Below the pieces are notes generated by a model, which saw only the letters and a list, made by a program, of their open reading frames with translations, was not told where the DNA came from and did not search any database. A stretch of 64,000 nt of DNA from Umbelopsis isabellina (taxonomy: Eukaryota > Mucoromycota > Umbelopsidomycetes > Umbelopsidales > Umbelopsidaceae). The stretch lies in NCBI GenBank assembly GCA_016758905.1, contig JAEPQZ010000005.1, positions 1,116,001-1,180,000 on the forward strand, written 5' to 3'. The stretch's first letter is position 1. Each line of letters starts with the position of its first letter. Position numbers and translations under genes: made by a program. This document shows positions 47,224 to 58,957 of the stretch, piece by piece.

Positions 47224-47714
47224 AAAGGGGAAAAGAAGGGAAGAAGAGGAATAAAGAACTTGACTGATTTCGATTGATCCCACTTCCTTTACCAGGAAAA
47301 TAATGCGGTCATTCGATGTTACCCAAAACGGCGAGCAACGACATACCAGATGGGATATTGTCCAACGGTAATTGGCGTAGTGCTTAAACGTGATGGGCTA
47401 GGATCATTTCTCAAGTAGCTTGGATGGATTGGACTATTTCTCCTTCAAATAATTGGTTTTTATTTTGTCCCCTGCAGCCCGTCCTGGTTGCCGGTGTTTG
47501 TGCCCTGTGGCAAGCTCAAGAATTTTTAACAAGCTTGCGATCCAATAGCCATTCCGGGTTAGGGGAACTGTGACGTGCCAGATCAAAGACTTAGGCATTG
47601 CGCGTGTCGGGGAGATATTTTTTATAGGCGAGAAAACTGGAGTTTTGGGCCCCCCACAATATCTTATAGCCGTTAACCAAAAGCTACAGTGTTTGTTTAA
47701 CATTGACTGGGGAC
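47224..47714. promoter_or_regulatory. Divergent promoter region, NIPA-type gene / importin-beta
   Basis: 491 bp between start codons. ORFs spanning it on both strands overlap the first importin exon and are not supported by any family match. Confidence 0.45.
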
Positions 47715-50700
47715 ATGGACGTATCATCACTCCTTCAAAGCTCTCTTTCCACAGGTATGAGCAACAAGTTTTCCACGAATTACGCCACAAGGCGACATTA
47801 GGTTTATTGTCGCCTGATCTCACACAACAGCACATTATATTAACGCATGTGAAACCTTAATTTCGGTCAGATCAATCCATACGTGAGGATGCTACACGAA
47901 AGCTCGAACAGCTAGCTCAAGAGAACTATGTACGTGACCAGAGTAGAAAGCAGAACTAAAGTTTTAATTCAATCAATGACACTGACTGCGCCATCCTTTT
48001 TCACCTTCTCTTAGGCTGCATATGTCTCGTTATTGAATCAAGTGTTTGCAACTGAGCAAGCTGATCCTACTCTTCGACAATTGGCCGGATTAGCTCTGAA
48101 AAACTCGCTGACTGCCAAAGTAAGTCGTGCGTACGTATCTTGTTATGTTTCAATTGCGGTATTAAAAATTGTATGCAGGACACTACGAGAAAGGAAGAAT
48201 ATGCCCAAAGATGGCTCAGTATTGACCAAGGTATCCGAAGTCAAGTCAAACAAGATGTGAGTGTCGATCTGTGACATTACGCTCGACGCTATCTATACTG
48301 ACTAGAAGTTCCAAATACATAGGCTCTGAAAACGTTTGGTAGCTCTGGCATATCACGCAGCACGGCTCCTCAAGTTGTTTCTGCTATAGCTGAAATTGAG
48401 TTGCCCGCTAATCAATGGTCTGAGTTAATTCCCACGTTGTTGGATAATGTTACCAACCAGGAAAGTGCCTTGCACCGTCAAGCCAGCTTGCAAGCACTTG
48501 GTTATATTTGTGAATCAACGGTGAGTGTCCCAAGAATTTCTTCATGTCAATGAATAATCAGTTGAAATGCTGATGTGATGAATATCACTATAGGAGCCTA
48601 TGGTACTGGCAGTTAATGCAAACGAGATTTTGACGGCTGTAGTCCAAGGCGCTAGAAAGGAGGAGACTAAGTAAGTTTCTCATTGCATTAAGTGAAGATA
48701 AAAGTCTCTAGCAGCTCATCGTCGGTTGATTGTAGTGACGATGTCCGTCTTGAGGCTCTTCATGCTCTTTACAACTCCTTGGAGTTCATTAGAGCCAATT
48801 TTGATAGAGAGGTCGGTATATTGAGTAGTTGTGCCCTTTTAGCTATCACAAATACTAACTTCAAGGAATAGGGAGAGAGAAACTTCATTATGCAAGTCGT
48901 ATGTGAAGCAACTCAAAGCACTGATGAGAGGATCCAGCTCGCGGCCTTTGAATGTCTGGTGCGCATAATGCACTTGTACTACGACAAGATGCGCTTTTAC
49001 ATGGAAAAAGCTCTGTTTGGTGTAAGTTTCAATAGAGAAATCAGAAATCAAGGCTTGTATGGCTAACTCCAGCATATTTTTTTTTTCCTTTAGCTCACTG
49101 TGTTAGGCATGAATTCTGAGCATAGCGGAGTAGCATTACAAGCGGTTGAATTTTGGTCTACCGTATGTGACGAGGAATTAGAGCTTCAAGAGGAGGCAAA
49201 CGAAGCGCTTGATATGGGTGAACAACCAGAAAGAGTTAGCTTTGACTTTGCAAAGACAGCCGCTCCAGAAATATTGCCGGTGCTTTTGTGGATGCTCACT
49301 CAACAGGTTAGCATGCTTTATTCAAATCGTATCTCTGCTTGTCCTCTTCTAACCCGGCCTTCATCGACATTTTTCAGGAAGAGGAAGCTGACGAAGATGA
49401 ATGGAATATTGCAATGGCTGCTGGAACTTGTCTTGCCTTACTTGCTCAAACTATCACCGACCATATTGTCCCGCCCGTCATACCATTTGTGGAATCCAAC
49501 ATTCAGAGTACGGACTGGAGATATCGTGAAGCGGCGGTGATGGCGTTTGGCTCCATTTTAGAGGGCCCCAACCCTCAAATATTGACACCACTTGTTAATC
49601 AGGTAAAGTGTAGTCAAGAGTTCAAATTTTTGTGTGAGAAACGAGGCAAGGTACTTATTGCTGACAAATACTTTGTGTACTACCAATATAGGCATTGCCT
49701 ACATTGATAAACATGATGAGAGATCCAGATGTTAATGTCAAAGATACAGTAACTTGGACTTTGGGTCGTGTGTCCGATGTCCTTGTTGAATGCATCAAGC
49801 CCGACATTCATTTGCCTCAGCTAATATCGGCTTTGGTTCTTGGACTTCAAGATAATCCACGAATTGTTGGCAATTGTTGTTGGTCGCTCATGAACCTTGC
49901 CGAGCAATTGTCTAGTGTTGAAGATGCTGATGCCGACACATCATTGCTATCACGTTATTTCGATGGTGTTATCACTGCCCTCCTTCGAATTACCGATCGG
50001 CCAGACAATGAAGCCAATTCTAGAACTTCGGCCTATGAGGCGGTGTCCACATTTGTTTCCACTGCAGCAAAGGATTGCTACTCCAATATTGAAAAGGTTG
50101 CAATTACTGTTTTGGAACGTTTGGAACATACACTATCTGTTCAGGTACAATGGAATTTCATATGTTGTTTTTTGAGAATCAATTATTAACTCTATAATCT
50201 ATTAGAACCAAATTGTGGGTAGCGATGAGATGAATGCACACTATGAGCTACAATCCAACCTGCTCAGCGTTTTGACTGTAAGTATATTACACCTGTGAAC
50301 TAAAAGGGCAATTGGAGACTAGTGGCTAATGTTTATCATAGAATTGTGTGCGTAAACTAGGCAAAAACATAGCCAGCATTGCTGATAGAATTATGACTGT
50401 GTTCCTACAAATTCTCAATTCCCAAAGCAAGCATTCAACCACAAAGGAGGACGTTTTCATTGGCGTTGGAGCTCTCATCAGTGCGCTCGAATCTGATTTC
50501 TCAAGATACCTCGAACCATTTATTCCCATATTATACAGTGCGCTGCAGAATCCCGAAGAATATCAATTGTGCGGTATTGCAGTTGGATTGATTGGCGATA
50601 TATGTCGCGCATTGGGTGAAAACTCTGTTCAGTATTGCAATGCTTTCATGGAGCTTTTGATACAAAACTTGCAAAGTCCGGTGCTGCACCGTAACGTTAA

Positions 50701-51331
50701 ACCAGCCATTCTTTCATGCTTTGGAGACGTTGCGCTGGCAATTGGCGGTCAATTTGAATCATTTCTGAATATCACTATGATGGTTTTGCAACAGGCAGGC
50801 AATATGAGAGCTGATAAGGTATGTCACTGAATAATGTAAATTTTTGGTTGTGACTGTAAAATATTTATTTTTCTGTTGACATTATAGACGAACCTGGACA
50901 TGATTGAATATGTCAACCAGTTGCATGAAGGCAACGTCGAGGCATACGTTGGTATAGTGCAGGGCTTGTCTTCCGGTGGTAAAAGTAAGTTAAACGAAAT
51001 TTACCTCGACTTGATCATTAGTTGTTGGACACTTGTGCTAATTCTTTTTGCTATAGCCCCATTGATCGCGCCATATGTGCCAGGCATATTTACCTTCTTA
51101 AACATTGTCGCAGAAGATGAATACAAGTCAGATACCCTTGTTAGAAGCTTAGCCGGCTTGATTGGTGATTTGGCCGATGCCTTGTACGCGACAGACGGTA
51201 AACAGTTCTTCCAGGTTGAATGGGTTAACCGAACTTTGAGAGAAGCAAGATCAAGTCGACATTATTCACAAAGTACCAAGGAAGTCGCCAGATGGGCTAA
51301 AGAGATGGTGAAGCGCACATTGCAATCATAG
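47715..51331 (+). CDS. KAP95: Importin subunit beta-1 (karyopherin Kap95)
   Basis: Fifteen exons (47715-47754, 47871-47929, 48015-48119, 48179-48256, 48323-48520, 48594-48670, 48736-48811, 48872-49021, 49094-49306, 49378-49602, 49692-50144, 50206-50277, 50342-50818, 50888-50984, 51057-51331) give 864 residues, against 861 in yeast and 876 in human. HEAT repeats run throughout. Recognisable blocks: [28 protein letters not shown], the acidic loop [20 protein letters not shown] (repeat 8, importin-alpha and Ran contact), [33 protein letters not shown], and C-terminal [20 protein letters not shown]. It carries importin-alpha/NLS cargo through pores and is released by Ran-GTP. The tiny first exon ([13 protein letters not shown]) was found by frame and homology logic. 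Confidence 0.95.
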
Positions 51332-51973
51332 ACCCTTTTTTGATCTCTTTATTCATGGACTTGTTCTTCCTATGTGTATTTCCAATTGACAATTCCAAAA
51401 CCTATACATATTGAGCCTCATTTTTTTTTTTTCTTTTCAATTTACATCGTTTCCCAGCTTCTTTACAGGAACCCAAGTACTTAATCTCCCACTAAAAGTA
51501 AAAAAAAAAAATTCAGAATATCATACATTTCTTGTCATTTGATGCACGGGTTGAGTAGGCGCGCGATATCTTTACAAAACCAAAGCAGTCACTGTAGCGG
51601 AAGCGTAAATACGCCTCTTCGACAAATGGTATGTCGTATCTGAGATGTGACAGGTGAGGAGAATGAATGGGTACTAGCTGGCTGCCAAGCCGATGATACA
51701 GAAGTCGTAATTTTTACATTGTATTTTTTCAAGGTTTTTACGCAAATACGTCCCGATTGAAAAATCTTTATCATGTAGTCCAGTAAAAAGCCAACAGTCA
51801 AAGCAGTGTCCTTGGGAGTGAAAGACATTCTCTTCAAGGGAAGCGTGTTCGCCATGAAGTCCGCTCTGATCACGTGGATGGTGACATGAAAAATTTTTTT
51901 GGATGAGACTCTATTTAAGATCAAAGGCAGGACGCAACAAATTTCTCTTCTAGTTTTCACTTATCAAACAAAT
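51332..51973. other. Intergenic region and eL41 leader
   Basis: Importin 3' flank followed by the eL41 promoter and 5' leader, with poly-T and poly-A tracts at 51422-51432 and 51500-51511. A minus-strand ORF lies within (listed separately). Confidence 0.5.
51589..51828 (-). CDS. Doubtful small ORF
   Basis: From an internal ATG the frame starts MSFTPKDTALTVGFLLDYMI and runs about 79 codons; the full open frame begins at 51960. The first 30 residues look protein-like, the rest does not, so splicing would be needed. It would be head-to-head with eL41. No family recognised. Confidence 0.2.
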   Translation of the reverse strand: MSFTPKDTALTVGFLLDYMIKIFQSGRICVKTLKKYNVKITTSVSSAWQPASTHSFSSPVTSQIRHTICRRGVFTLPLQ

Positions 51974-52150
51974 AGTAAGTTGTTGCCCAAAGTTTACTCA
52001 TTATAATGATACCATGTTATATGTTTATGATGTTGTCATTCCTAACATACGTACCCTTCTTACTTCCTATTAGTGCGTGACAAGTGGAGAAAGAAGCGTC
52101 AAAGACGCCTCAAGCGCAAAAGAAGAAAGATGAGAGCTAGATCCAAATAA
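51974..52150 (+). CDS. RPL41: 60S ribosomal protein eL41 (Rpl41)
   Basis: A 25-residue, extremely basic protein starting MRDKWRKKRQRRLKRKRR and ending MRARSK, almost identical in pattern to eukaryotic eL41 (yeast begins MRAKWRKKR). Coding exons are 51974 (the A of the start codon) and 52074-52150: a 99-nt intron (GTAAGT...TATTAG) falls between A and TG of the ATG. The join gives 78 nt with stop. eL41 sits at the inter-subunit bridge of the ribosome. It is too short for standard ORF calling and easily missed. Confidence 0.93.
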
Positions 52151-52968
52151 GCGTATCGCTTTGATGGCTAACTCTTCATTACCAAGCCACTCCCATTTCC
52201 TCCGGGCTGTCTCTCAAGTGTCGTTTGAACAACAAGGATAACTAAAATCATCTGAAATTGCCTCGAATGGCATCCAACTTTCATCCGGTTGAAATAAAAA
52301 AAATCACCTAAAAAGTCTTTTGTTTTTAAAGCCTATCTACTATGAATCATTTATCAATGTTGTCTGCCATGTGTCCGTTTGCCTCAATTATGTTTTCTAT
52401 GCTGGCTTTGAGCTACTCAGGAATACATGGGTTTCCATTTATTTGTTGTCAAAAAGCTTGTCTGGTAAACAGCCATTGAAAAAATTTTCTAGATGGTAGA
52501 AAGCTATCCTGCAAGCCTCTTTATTAACCCAAAAGGCTGCTACCAAGTTAGATGGTTTACAATAATTTTTTTTATAAAAGTTCATTATCCTTTGACGATT
52601 AAGCAATATACAGAACCGCCAGCACTCACTATTACCAAAAGTGTTTTGCATAAGCAAACTTACTATCACTGTTCAAAAAAGCTCTCATAAAATTTTATCG
52701 TGAATACCGTCTTGAAACTGGTCTGGCAAAATGTCTCTCCCTCAAAATTCTGGCTGCTTCCTTCTTGCAAGGCACGTCATTTGTACAGTCACGCTTCCCA
52801 ACCGTCTTGGAAGTCAACCAACCAAACCCACCGAACCCTAAAGCCCAGCCGGCGATATAAAAAAATAATAAAGCACCCACCTGCAAAAAGGCTACTCGCA
52901 GTCATATCGTCTTCATAACAAAAAGAGACATTGCCTCCTGCTAGTGAATTTGGCTTGCGTATCTCTCA
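52151..52968. other. Intergenic region, RPL41 to INO80
   Basis: RPL41 3' flank (AAATAAAAAAAAT near 52292) and INO80 promoter. ORFs of 60-76 codons on both strands have no features. Confidence 0.5.
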
Positions 52969-55900
52969 ATGTCTTTCACCCGGAGACCTTCCGATCAAGC
53001 TCCATTTCCTCCTAAGCAGGAACCACAACAGCGATTTCAACCCATAGCCATGCATTCACCAGACCAGTCGTCATCTGCGCCTAGGGATCCTTTTATGCGT
53101 CGCCCATCCGACGACTCTTATCCAAAGTCGGATTCACTGCCACCGCTGAAAGCAAAGATCCCTCCTGCTCCTTATGAATACAAGCCGTACGCGACAAGAC
53201 CAGAATATCGCTCTGACCAACCTTATCAACCTACCTCACCACCTAATACCAGCGCCTTTCGCCCGTCTTTATCACCTGCTTCCACTGGTTCGTCGTGGGA
53301 CTATAGTGACGCTCGCATGCAGCAGATATATCGCGATCGTACATTCCATCAAGTAATATATATCTTCATTGTCCTTATTGCCAACCATCAATTGATAACT
53401 TGACTAACCATGCCATATCCCCTTTTTTTTCCTTTCGTATATTTAATTTCTGTGAATTTAGTCTACTCCTAGATATGATGCACCACCTCATGGTCAACCA
53501 CCAATGCGAGAATATCATCGTGAACCTATCTCTCCTGATCAACCACCCAATCAAGGTGGCTACGCTCTCAAACCGGACCATTCTCAACCTGCGCCACCAA
53601 TAGCACAAACATACTCTAACGAAAGCCCTTGGCCAAGACCGACACATCATGATCAGGAACAAGTAGGTTTTCATTACGAGCATTTCAATGCAAGTTACTG
53701 ATTGATCAGTATTAACCCAAAAATTTATTTTTATCAACTCGCAGAACCGACCGCCATATAGCTCAATGGACAGAGGATCCGATTCGTCGATGCGAGTAAG
53801 TTGGAAGAAAAGGTCTTAAAAATTATATATTTAATCAATGCTAATTTTGAGTATGTGATATTAGCATGGACCTTATAGTCCGCCTGGTGGTCATAATGGA
53901 TCCAGCGCCAATACTGCACCAACTGCAGGTTTTGTACCTCGTGAGAAGGTCATATCGCCAGTTATGTCAATTTCTCGTCTTTTGACCGATAACAGCGATC
54001 AGAAAGAGAGTGAGCCAGCTCGGGAATTTGTGAGTCAACCAGCACCGCGAGCATCCGCTTTCCATGCTACCGGCCCGTCTACATATATGCCACGGCAATT
54101 TCAAGAGTCAGAGCGCTCATCAGCTTTTGCACCAACTCAACCTTCCACTGCGCCTCGTCAGAACGGCATAAACGACTTGCTCAATCATGGTTCCGTTAGT
54201 GATCATTCTGCTCACTCATCAGAAGCTTCAACTCCATCTCAAGCTTCTGCTACGAAGGTAAATGCTCAAAACCATAAAATCATCGATAACGATGAAGGAT
54301 AATGCATTTTAATTCTTTTTCTTCTTATATTCTCCTTGTTTCTTGAAAATCCAGGGCAAAGGCGTACACCGTACCACATACTCATATGGCCAACAAGGTG
54401 ACTTCCCAAATGTGAAAGTCGAGGATGTTAATGGCAGCCAACCAACCAACGGCGCATGGCAGCCGACCAATGGCCGACACGACCATCCAGTAGTACAGTC
54501 ATGGTCCTCTTTACCTTCTGAACAGGAAGTCGAAGCCACAGCTGCTTCGTATCGTACAGAAGACGCTGCTTTAACCGACAATATTCCTTCAACTGGTCGG
54601 GCTCGTGCTAGCAATGGTTATGCCTCACACAAGACTGCTGAACTTTTAAGTGACAGCGAGGACGACGAGGAATTCATGCGCACGCATTCTGCCCATCTCG
54701 TAAAATACATGATTCAAGTGCACAAGCGTCGCCAACGTGTTGTGGAGGATTACGAAAGGAAGCGCGAGGTAAGTATCGCAGGCCCTTGAAGAAAGACCAA
54801 CATGTACAAGTCTCTAAACTTGCCCGTTCATAGAAACGACGAGGGAAAATGCAAGAGCAGCTGGCACGCATCTATCAGAAACGATTTGGTTCAAGATCTT
54901 CAATGAAATCCATCAGTGCTGAAGATGTAATGACCATTCCTATTGATTTGCTTTTGCGATCAACTCGTGGTGCAAGTGACATTGCAAAGAAGCGACGTAA
55001 GAGATACGAAGATAGTATCATGGACCGATATTTGGACGACGTTGAAGCAAACGATGGTTCTTGGTTGGGCATGGATGTTCTTGCTAATGGCGGACAACCC
55101 CCACAAGTATGTTTCAAATGTTTTGCCTTGTCACAGTTCACAGTTCCACTCTAACGTATCTTTGTCAACCTAGGCATCAAAGTCTCATCGTCGTGCAAGG
55201 AAAGGAAGATCGAGTGCTCAGCGTAAGATGGAGGATGAACGAAGGAAGATTTGGGTCAATATTGCTCGAAAGGATATCCCAAGAGTATGTATATCTGGTA
55301 TTGACGAACAGGTTTTTGGCAACAACGGCTAACAGTATTACTTTAGATGTCGAAAATTCTTTCTCGTGTCCAAGCCACCCGTATGGGCAATTGTAAAAAG
55401 GTTGCGCAGTATTGCCAGAAGGAAGCTCGGCGAGCTGCAACTAAATCTGGTAGAGCTAATCGCGATGTCCAGAATAAGGCCAAGAAAGCCATGAAAGAGG
55501 TAAGCAGATGTTTCATATCTGTAAACTGCGCGGACCAGACAGAACTCTGTATTGAGAGATATTATCTTAGATGTTGGTATTCTGGAAGAAGAACGAAAAA
55601 GAAGAACGTGAGCTTCGAAAGAAAGCAGAGAAGGAAGCATTGGAGCGCATCCGTCTTGAGGAGGAAAGGAGAGAAGCACAACGCCAGGCGCGCAAACTTA
55701 ATTTCCTTATCACTCAGACCGAGTTGTACAGTCATTTTATCGGCAAGAAAATCAAGACCAGCGCCGCAGAGGAAGATGAGGAAACGTCCACTGACAAGCC
55801 AGCCGATACGCCTGGCGAAGTGGGTGATGAAGATGACTTGGACGAGACCGTTGGTCATGAGGAGCTAGATGAAGTCGACTTTGACGAAGATGATGAGGAC

Positions 55901-58685
55901 AAATTGAAAGAACAAGCCAAGCGGGGTGCACAAAATGCATTGGCTGCTCAGCTTAAACGAACTCAAGCGTTTGATGAAGGCGCTCGTAAACGCAGAAAGG
56001 CTGCTGAAACCGCCGCCGCTACCAATAAGAGTTCAGAAATGCCTTTGAATCAAGATGATTTCGATTCCATGAACTTCCAGAACCCAACCAGTATGGGAAC
56101 AGGACCTGAAGTTCAGCAACCCAAGATGCTCATGTGTCAACTCAAGAACTATCAGCTCAAAGGTCTTAATTGGCTTGTTAATCTTTACGAACAAGGCATT
56201 AATGGTATCTTGGCCGATGAGATGGGTCTTGGTAAAACGGTTCAGTCTATCTCACTTATGGCTTACCTTGCTGAGACAAACAACATTTGGGGTCCATTCC
56301 TGATTATTGCTCCTGCTTCTACTCTGCATAATTGGCAACAAGAAGTGACTCGTTTCGTGCCTGGACTTCGAGTTCTTCCTTATTGGGGTAATCCCAAAGA
56401 TCGTAAGACTCTCCGTCAGTTCTGGACAAGAAAACAGATTTATGGCAAAGACGCACCATTCCATGTTGTAATCACAAGTTACCAGTTGGTCGTCACTGAT
56501 GTTCAATATTTCCAAAGAGTCAAATGGCAGTACATGGTATTGGATGAAGCTCAAGCTATCAAGAGTTCATCCAGCGCAAGATGGAAAATATTGCTCGGCT
56601 TCCATTGCAGAAATCGCTTACTATTGACCGGTACACCAATCCAAAATAGTATGCAAGAACTATGGGCATTGCTTCATTTCATTATGCCTACACTGTTTGA
56701 TTCACACGAAGAGTTCAGCGAATGGTTCTCAAAGGATATTGAAAGTCACGCAGAGAACAAGGGTACACTAAACGAACATCAATTGCGACGACTTCATATG
56801 ATTCTTAAACCATTCATGTTGAGACGTATCAAGCGTAATGTCCAGCATGAACTTGGAGAGAAGGTACGTTTGCATGGATCCAATTTTTTTGCTTGTTACT
56901 CATATATGCTAACTCCACATCTTTGTTCAGATTGAAATCGAGGTTTACTGTGACTTGACAGCAAGACAGCGAGCTCTATATAGAGGTCTCAAGGAAAAGC
57001 TTTCGATTTCTGAACTGCTTGAGAAAGCAACTTCCTTGAATGAATCTGATAGTTTGGACAGTTTGATGAATCTGGTCATGCAATTCCGTAAGGTAAAGTA
57101 TTGAATTGTTGATTCATGAGCCAACTCCATTTTGGATATTAATTGCCTCTCAAACTATAGGTGTGCAACCATCCTGAACTTTTCGAAAGAGCTGATGTCC
57201 ATTCCCCTTTCGCGTTCTGTGAATCCAGTCGTACTGTATCTTTATCTAAAGAAACATACTTAAATTGCCCTTACTCAACCAAAAGTGTTATCAAGTTTCA
57301 CATTCCTAAGCGACTATATCGCAATGGTGGCATCTTGAACGTCATAGGTCCCGAAAGCAATGCTGGATTTGAGACAAAGTATCTTGATAATCTTCTCAAC
57401 ATCTGGACCACCGATAATGTCCATGATTCATTATATTCACAAGAGCCAGACGCCGCATTTTCTTTCTTACGCTTTGCTGATTTGAGTGCCTCAGATGCTG
57501 TTCGTACGGCTAGGCAGTCAATCATGCAACGATGGGTCAGTCATCTTGCTGTGCGAGAGAAGTTGGCCAGGCGCCGCTTTTATCTTGAGAATTCCAAATT
57601 ATATCCAACCGCCCCAGTTCACACATACGCCAGCTTCCTCATCTCCGAAACGCAAACACCTTTCAATGTTACCAACTATGGCGAGCCAATGTTTGACATA
57701 TCTCATGTATCTGAAGATATGACGTCTACATTCAGTAGATTCGAACAGATGTATATACCTACGGCTCGATCCCCACCAGCTAGTTTGATTTGCTCCGATC
57801 GTTCAGTTGAAGCTGAACAACGAGATCTGATGTTTGACAAGGCAACTCGAGCAGTGTTGTTTGGAAGAATCGAAAATATACCAATGGCATCCAAGAAAGA
57901 TTCTGCCGATCTCGCAACTGCGGTTACCAAATCAAATGGAAAGGGCTTATGGCCAGTACCTATTTCTAACAATGGTTTCTCGTATATCAAAGTACCTGGT
58001 AAGTAAACATCAGTAGTATCGCCATTACACGTCATTAGTTTGCTAACTTTTGTATATTAGCCATGAGCGATCTCATCCTTGATTCTGGCAAATTGCACAA
58101 ACTGGACAAGTTGTTGGAACAACTGAAGGCTGAAGGCCATAGGTGTTTGATTTATTTCCAAATGACCAAGATGATTGACCTGATGGAGGAGTATATATCA
58201 TACAAGCAGTACAAGTACATGCGACTGGATGGTTCGTCCAAGATCTCTGATCGTCGAGATATGGTTACCGATTGGCAGACCCGGCCAGAAATCTTTTTGT
58301 TTTTGCTCAGTACTAGAGCCGGTGGTCTTGGTATCAACTTGACTGCGGCTGATACGGTTATCTTTTACGATTCAGATTGGAATCCAACGGTTGATCAACA
58401 AGCCATGGATCGTGCGCATCGTTTGGGTCAGACCAAACAGGTTACCGTATATCGCCTGATCACTAAAGGCACTATCGAAGAGCGTATCCTTATGAGAGCT
58501 AAGCAAAAGGATGAGGTACGTATTTGCATGAGGCAGTGTAAAACATACTAAGTTGTTGCATGGAAGGCTAACTTTACCATTTCCCTTCACAGATTCAAAA
58601 GGTCGTCATTTCAGGAGGCGAGTTTAAGCAAGTCGACTTCAAACCACGTGAAATCGTTTCGTTGTTGTTAGATGATGAAGCCTAG
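52969..58685 (+). CDS. INO80: Chromatin-remodelling ATPase INO80
   Basis: Thirteen exons (52969-53352, 53462-53662, 53745-53795, 53865-54257, 54355-54768, 54834-55106, 55174-55284, 55347-55499, 55571-56863, 56931-57092, 57161-57998, 58061-58515, 58593-58685) give 1606 residues. Residues 1-~420 are disordered, Pro/Ser-rich. The DBINO/HSA helix runs ~575-720 ([58 protein letters not shown]). RecA lobe 1 has DEMGLGKT (~876) and the INO80-type DEAQ box ([10 protein letters not shown]). Lobe 2 ([54 protein letters not shown]) follows a ~280-residue insert, diagnostic of INO80. It slides and edits nucleosomes containing H2A.Z. Confidence 0.96.
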
Positions 58686-58957
58686 TTTACATAACTAACT
58701 GAATCAAAGACATGTAGCAATTTTGTTTACATTTTAGAAAACATAATAAATTCATAAGGAATACAATGTACATATATTTGACGTGATAATGCTGATTAAT
58801 TGATTTTAAAATCAAAATCATAGCAGTAGCATGCCATCAGAGAAGATACAACTGTGAATAGTTCCTGATTTGCTATTTTATTTACATTTGTATTTACAAT
58901 TTGTGCAGCTTCAATATCAATTTTACATGTGAAGACAACAAGGTTAACTTTCTATGC
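58686..58957. other. Convergent 3' flanks, INO80 / TONSL
   Basis: AT-rich untranslated-type sequence only, with AATAAA at about 58745. Confidence 0.5.

Noticed and set aside
47434-47860. Overlapping 133- and 96-codon ORFs that could suggest a transposon remnant
   Set aside because: No transposase motif, no terminal repeats, and the plus-strand importin exon 1 lies inside with correct splicing.
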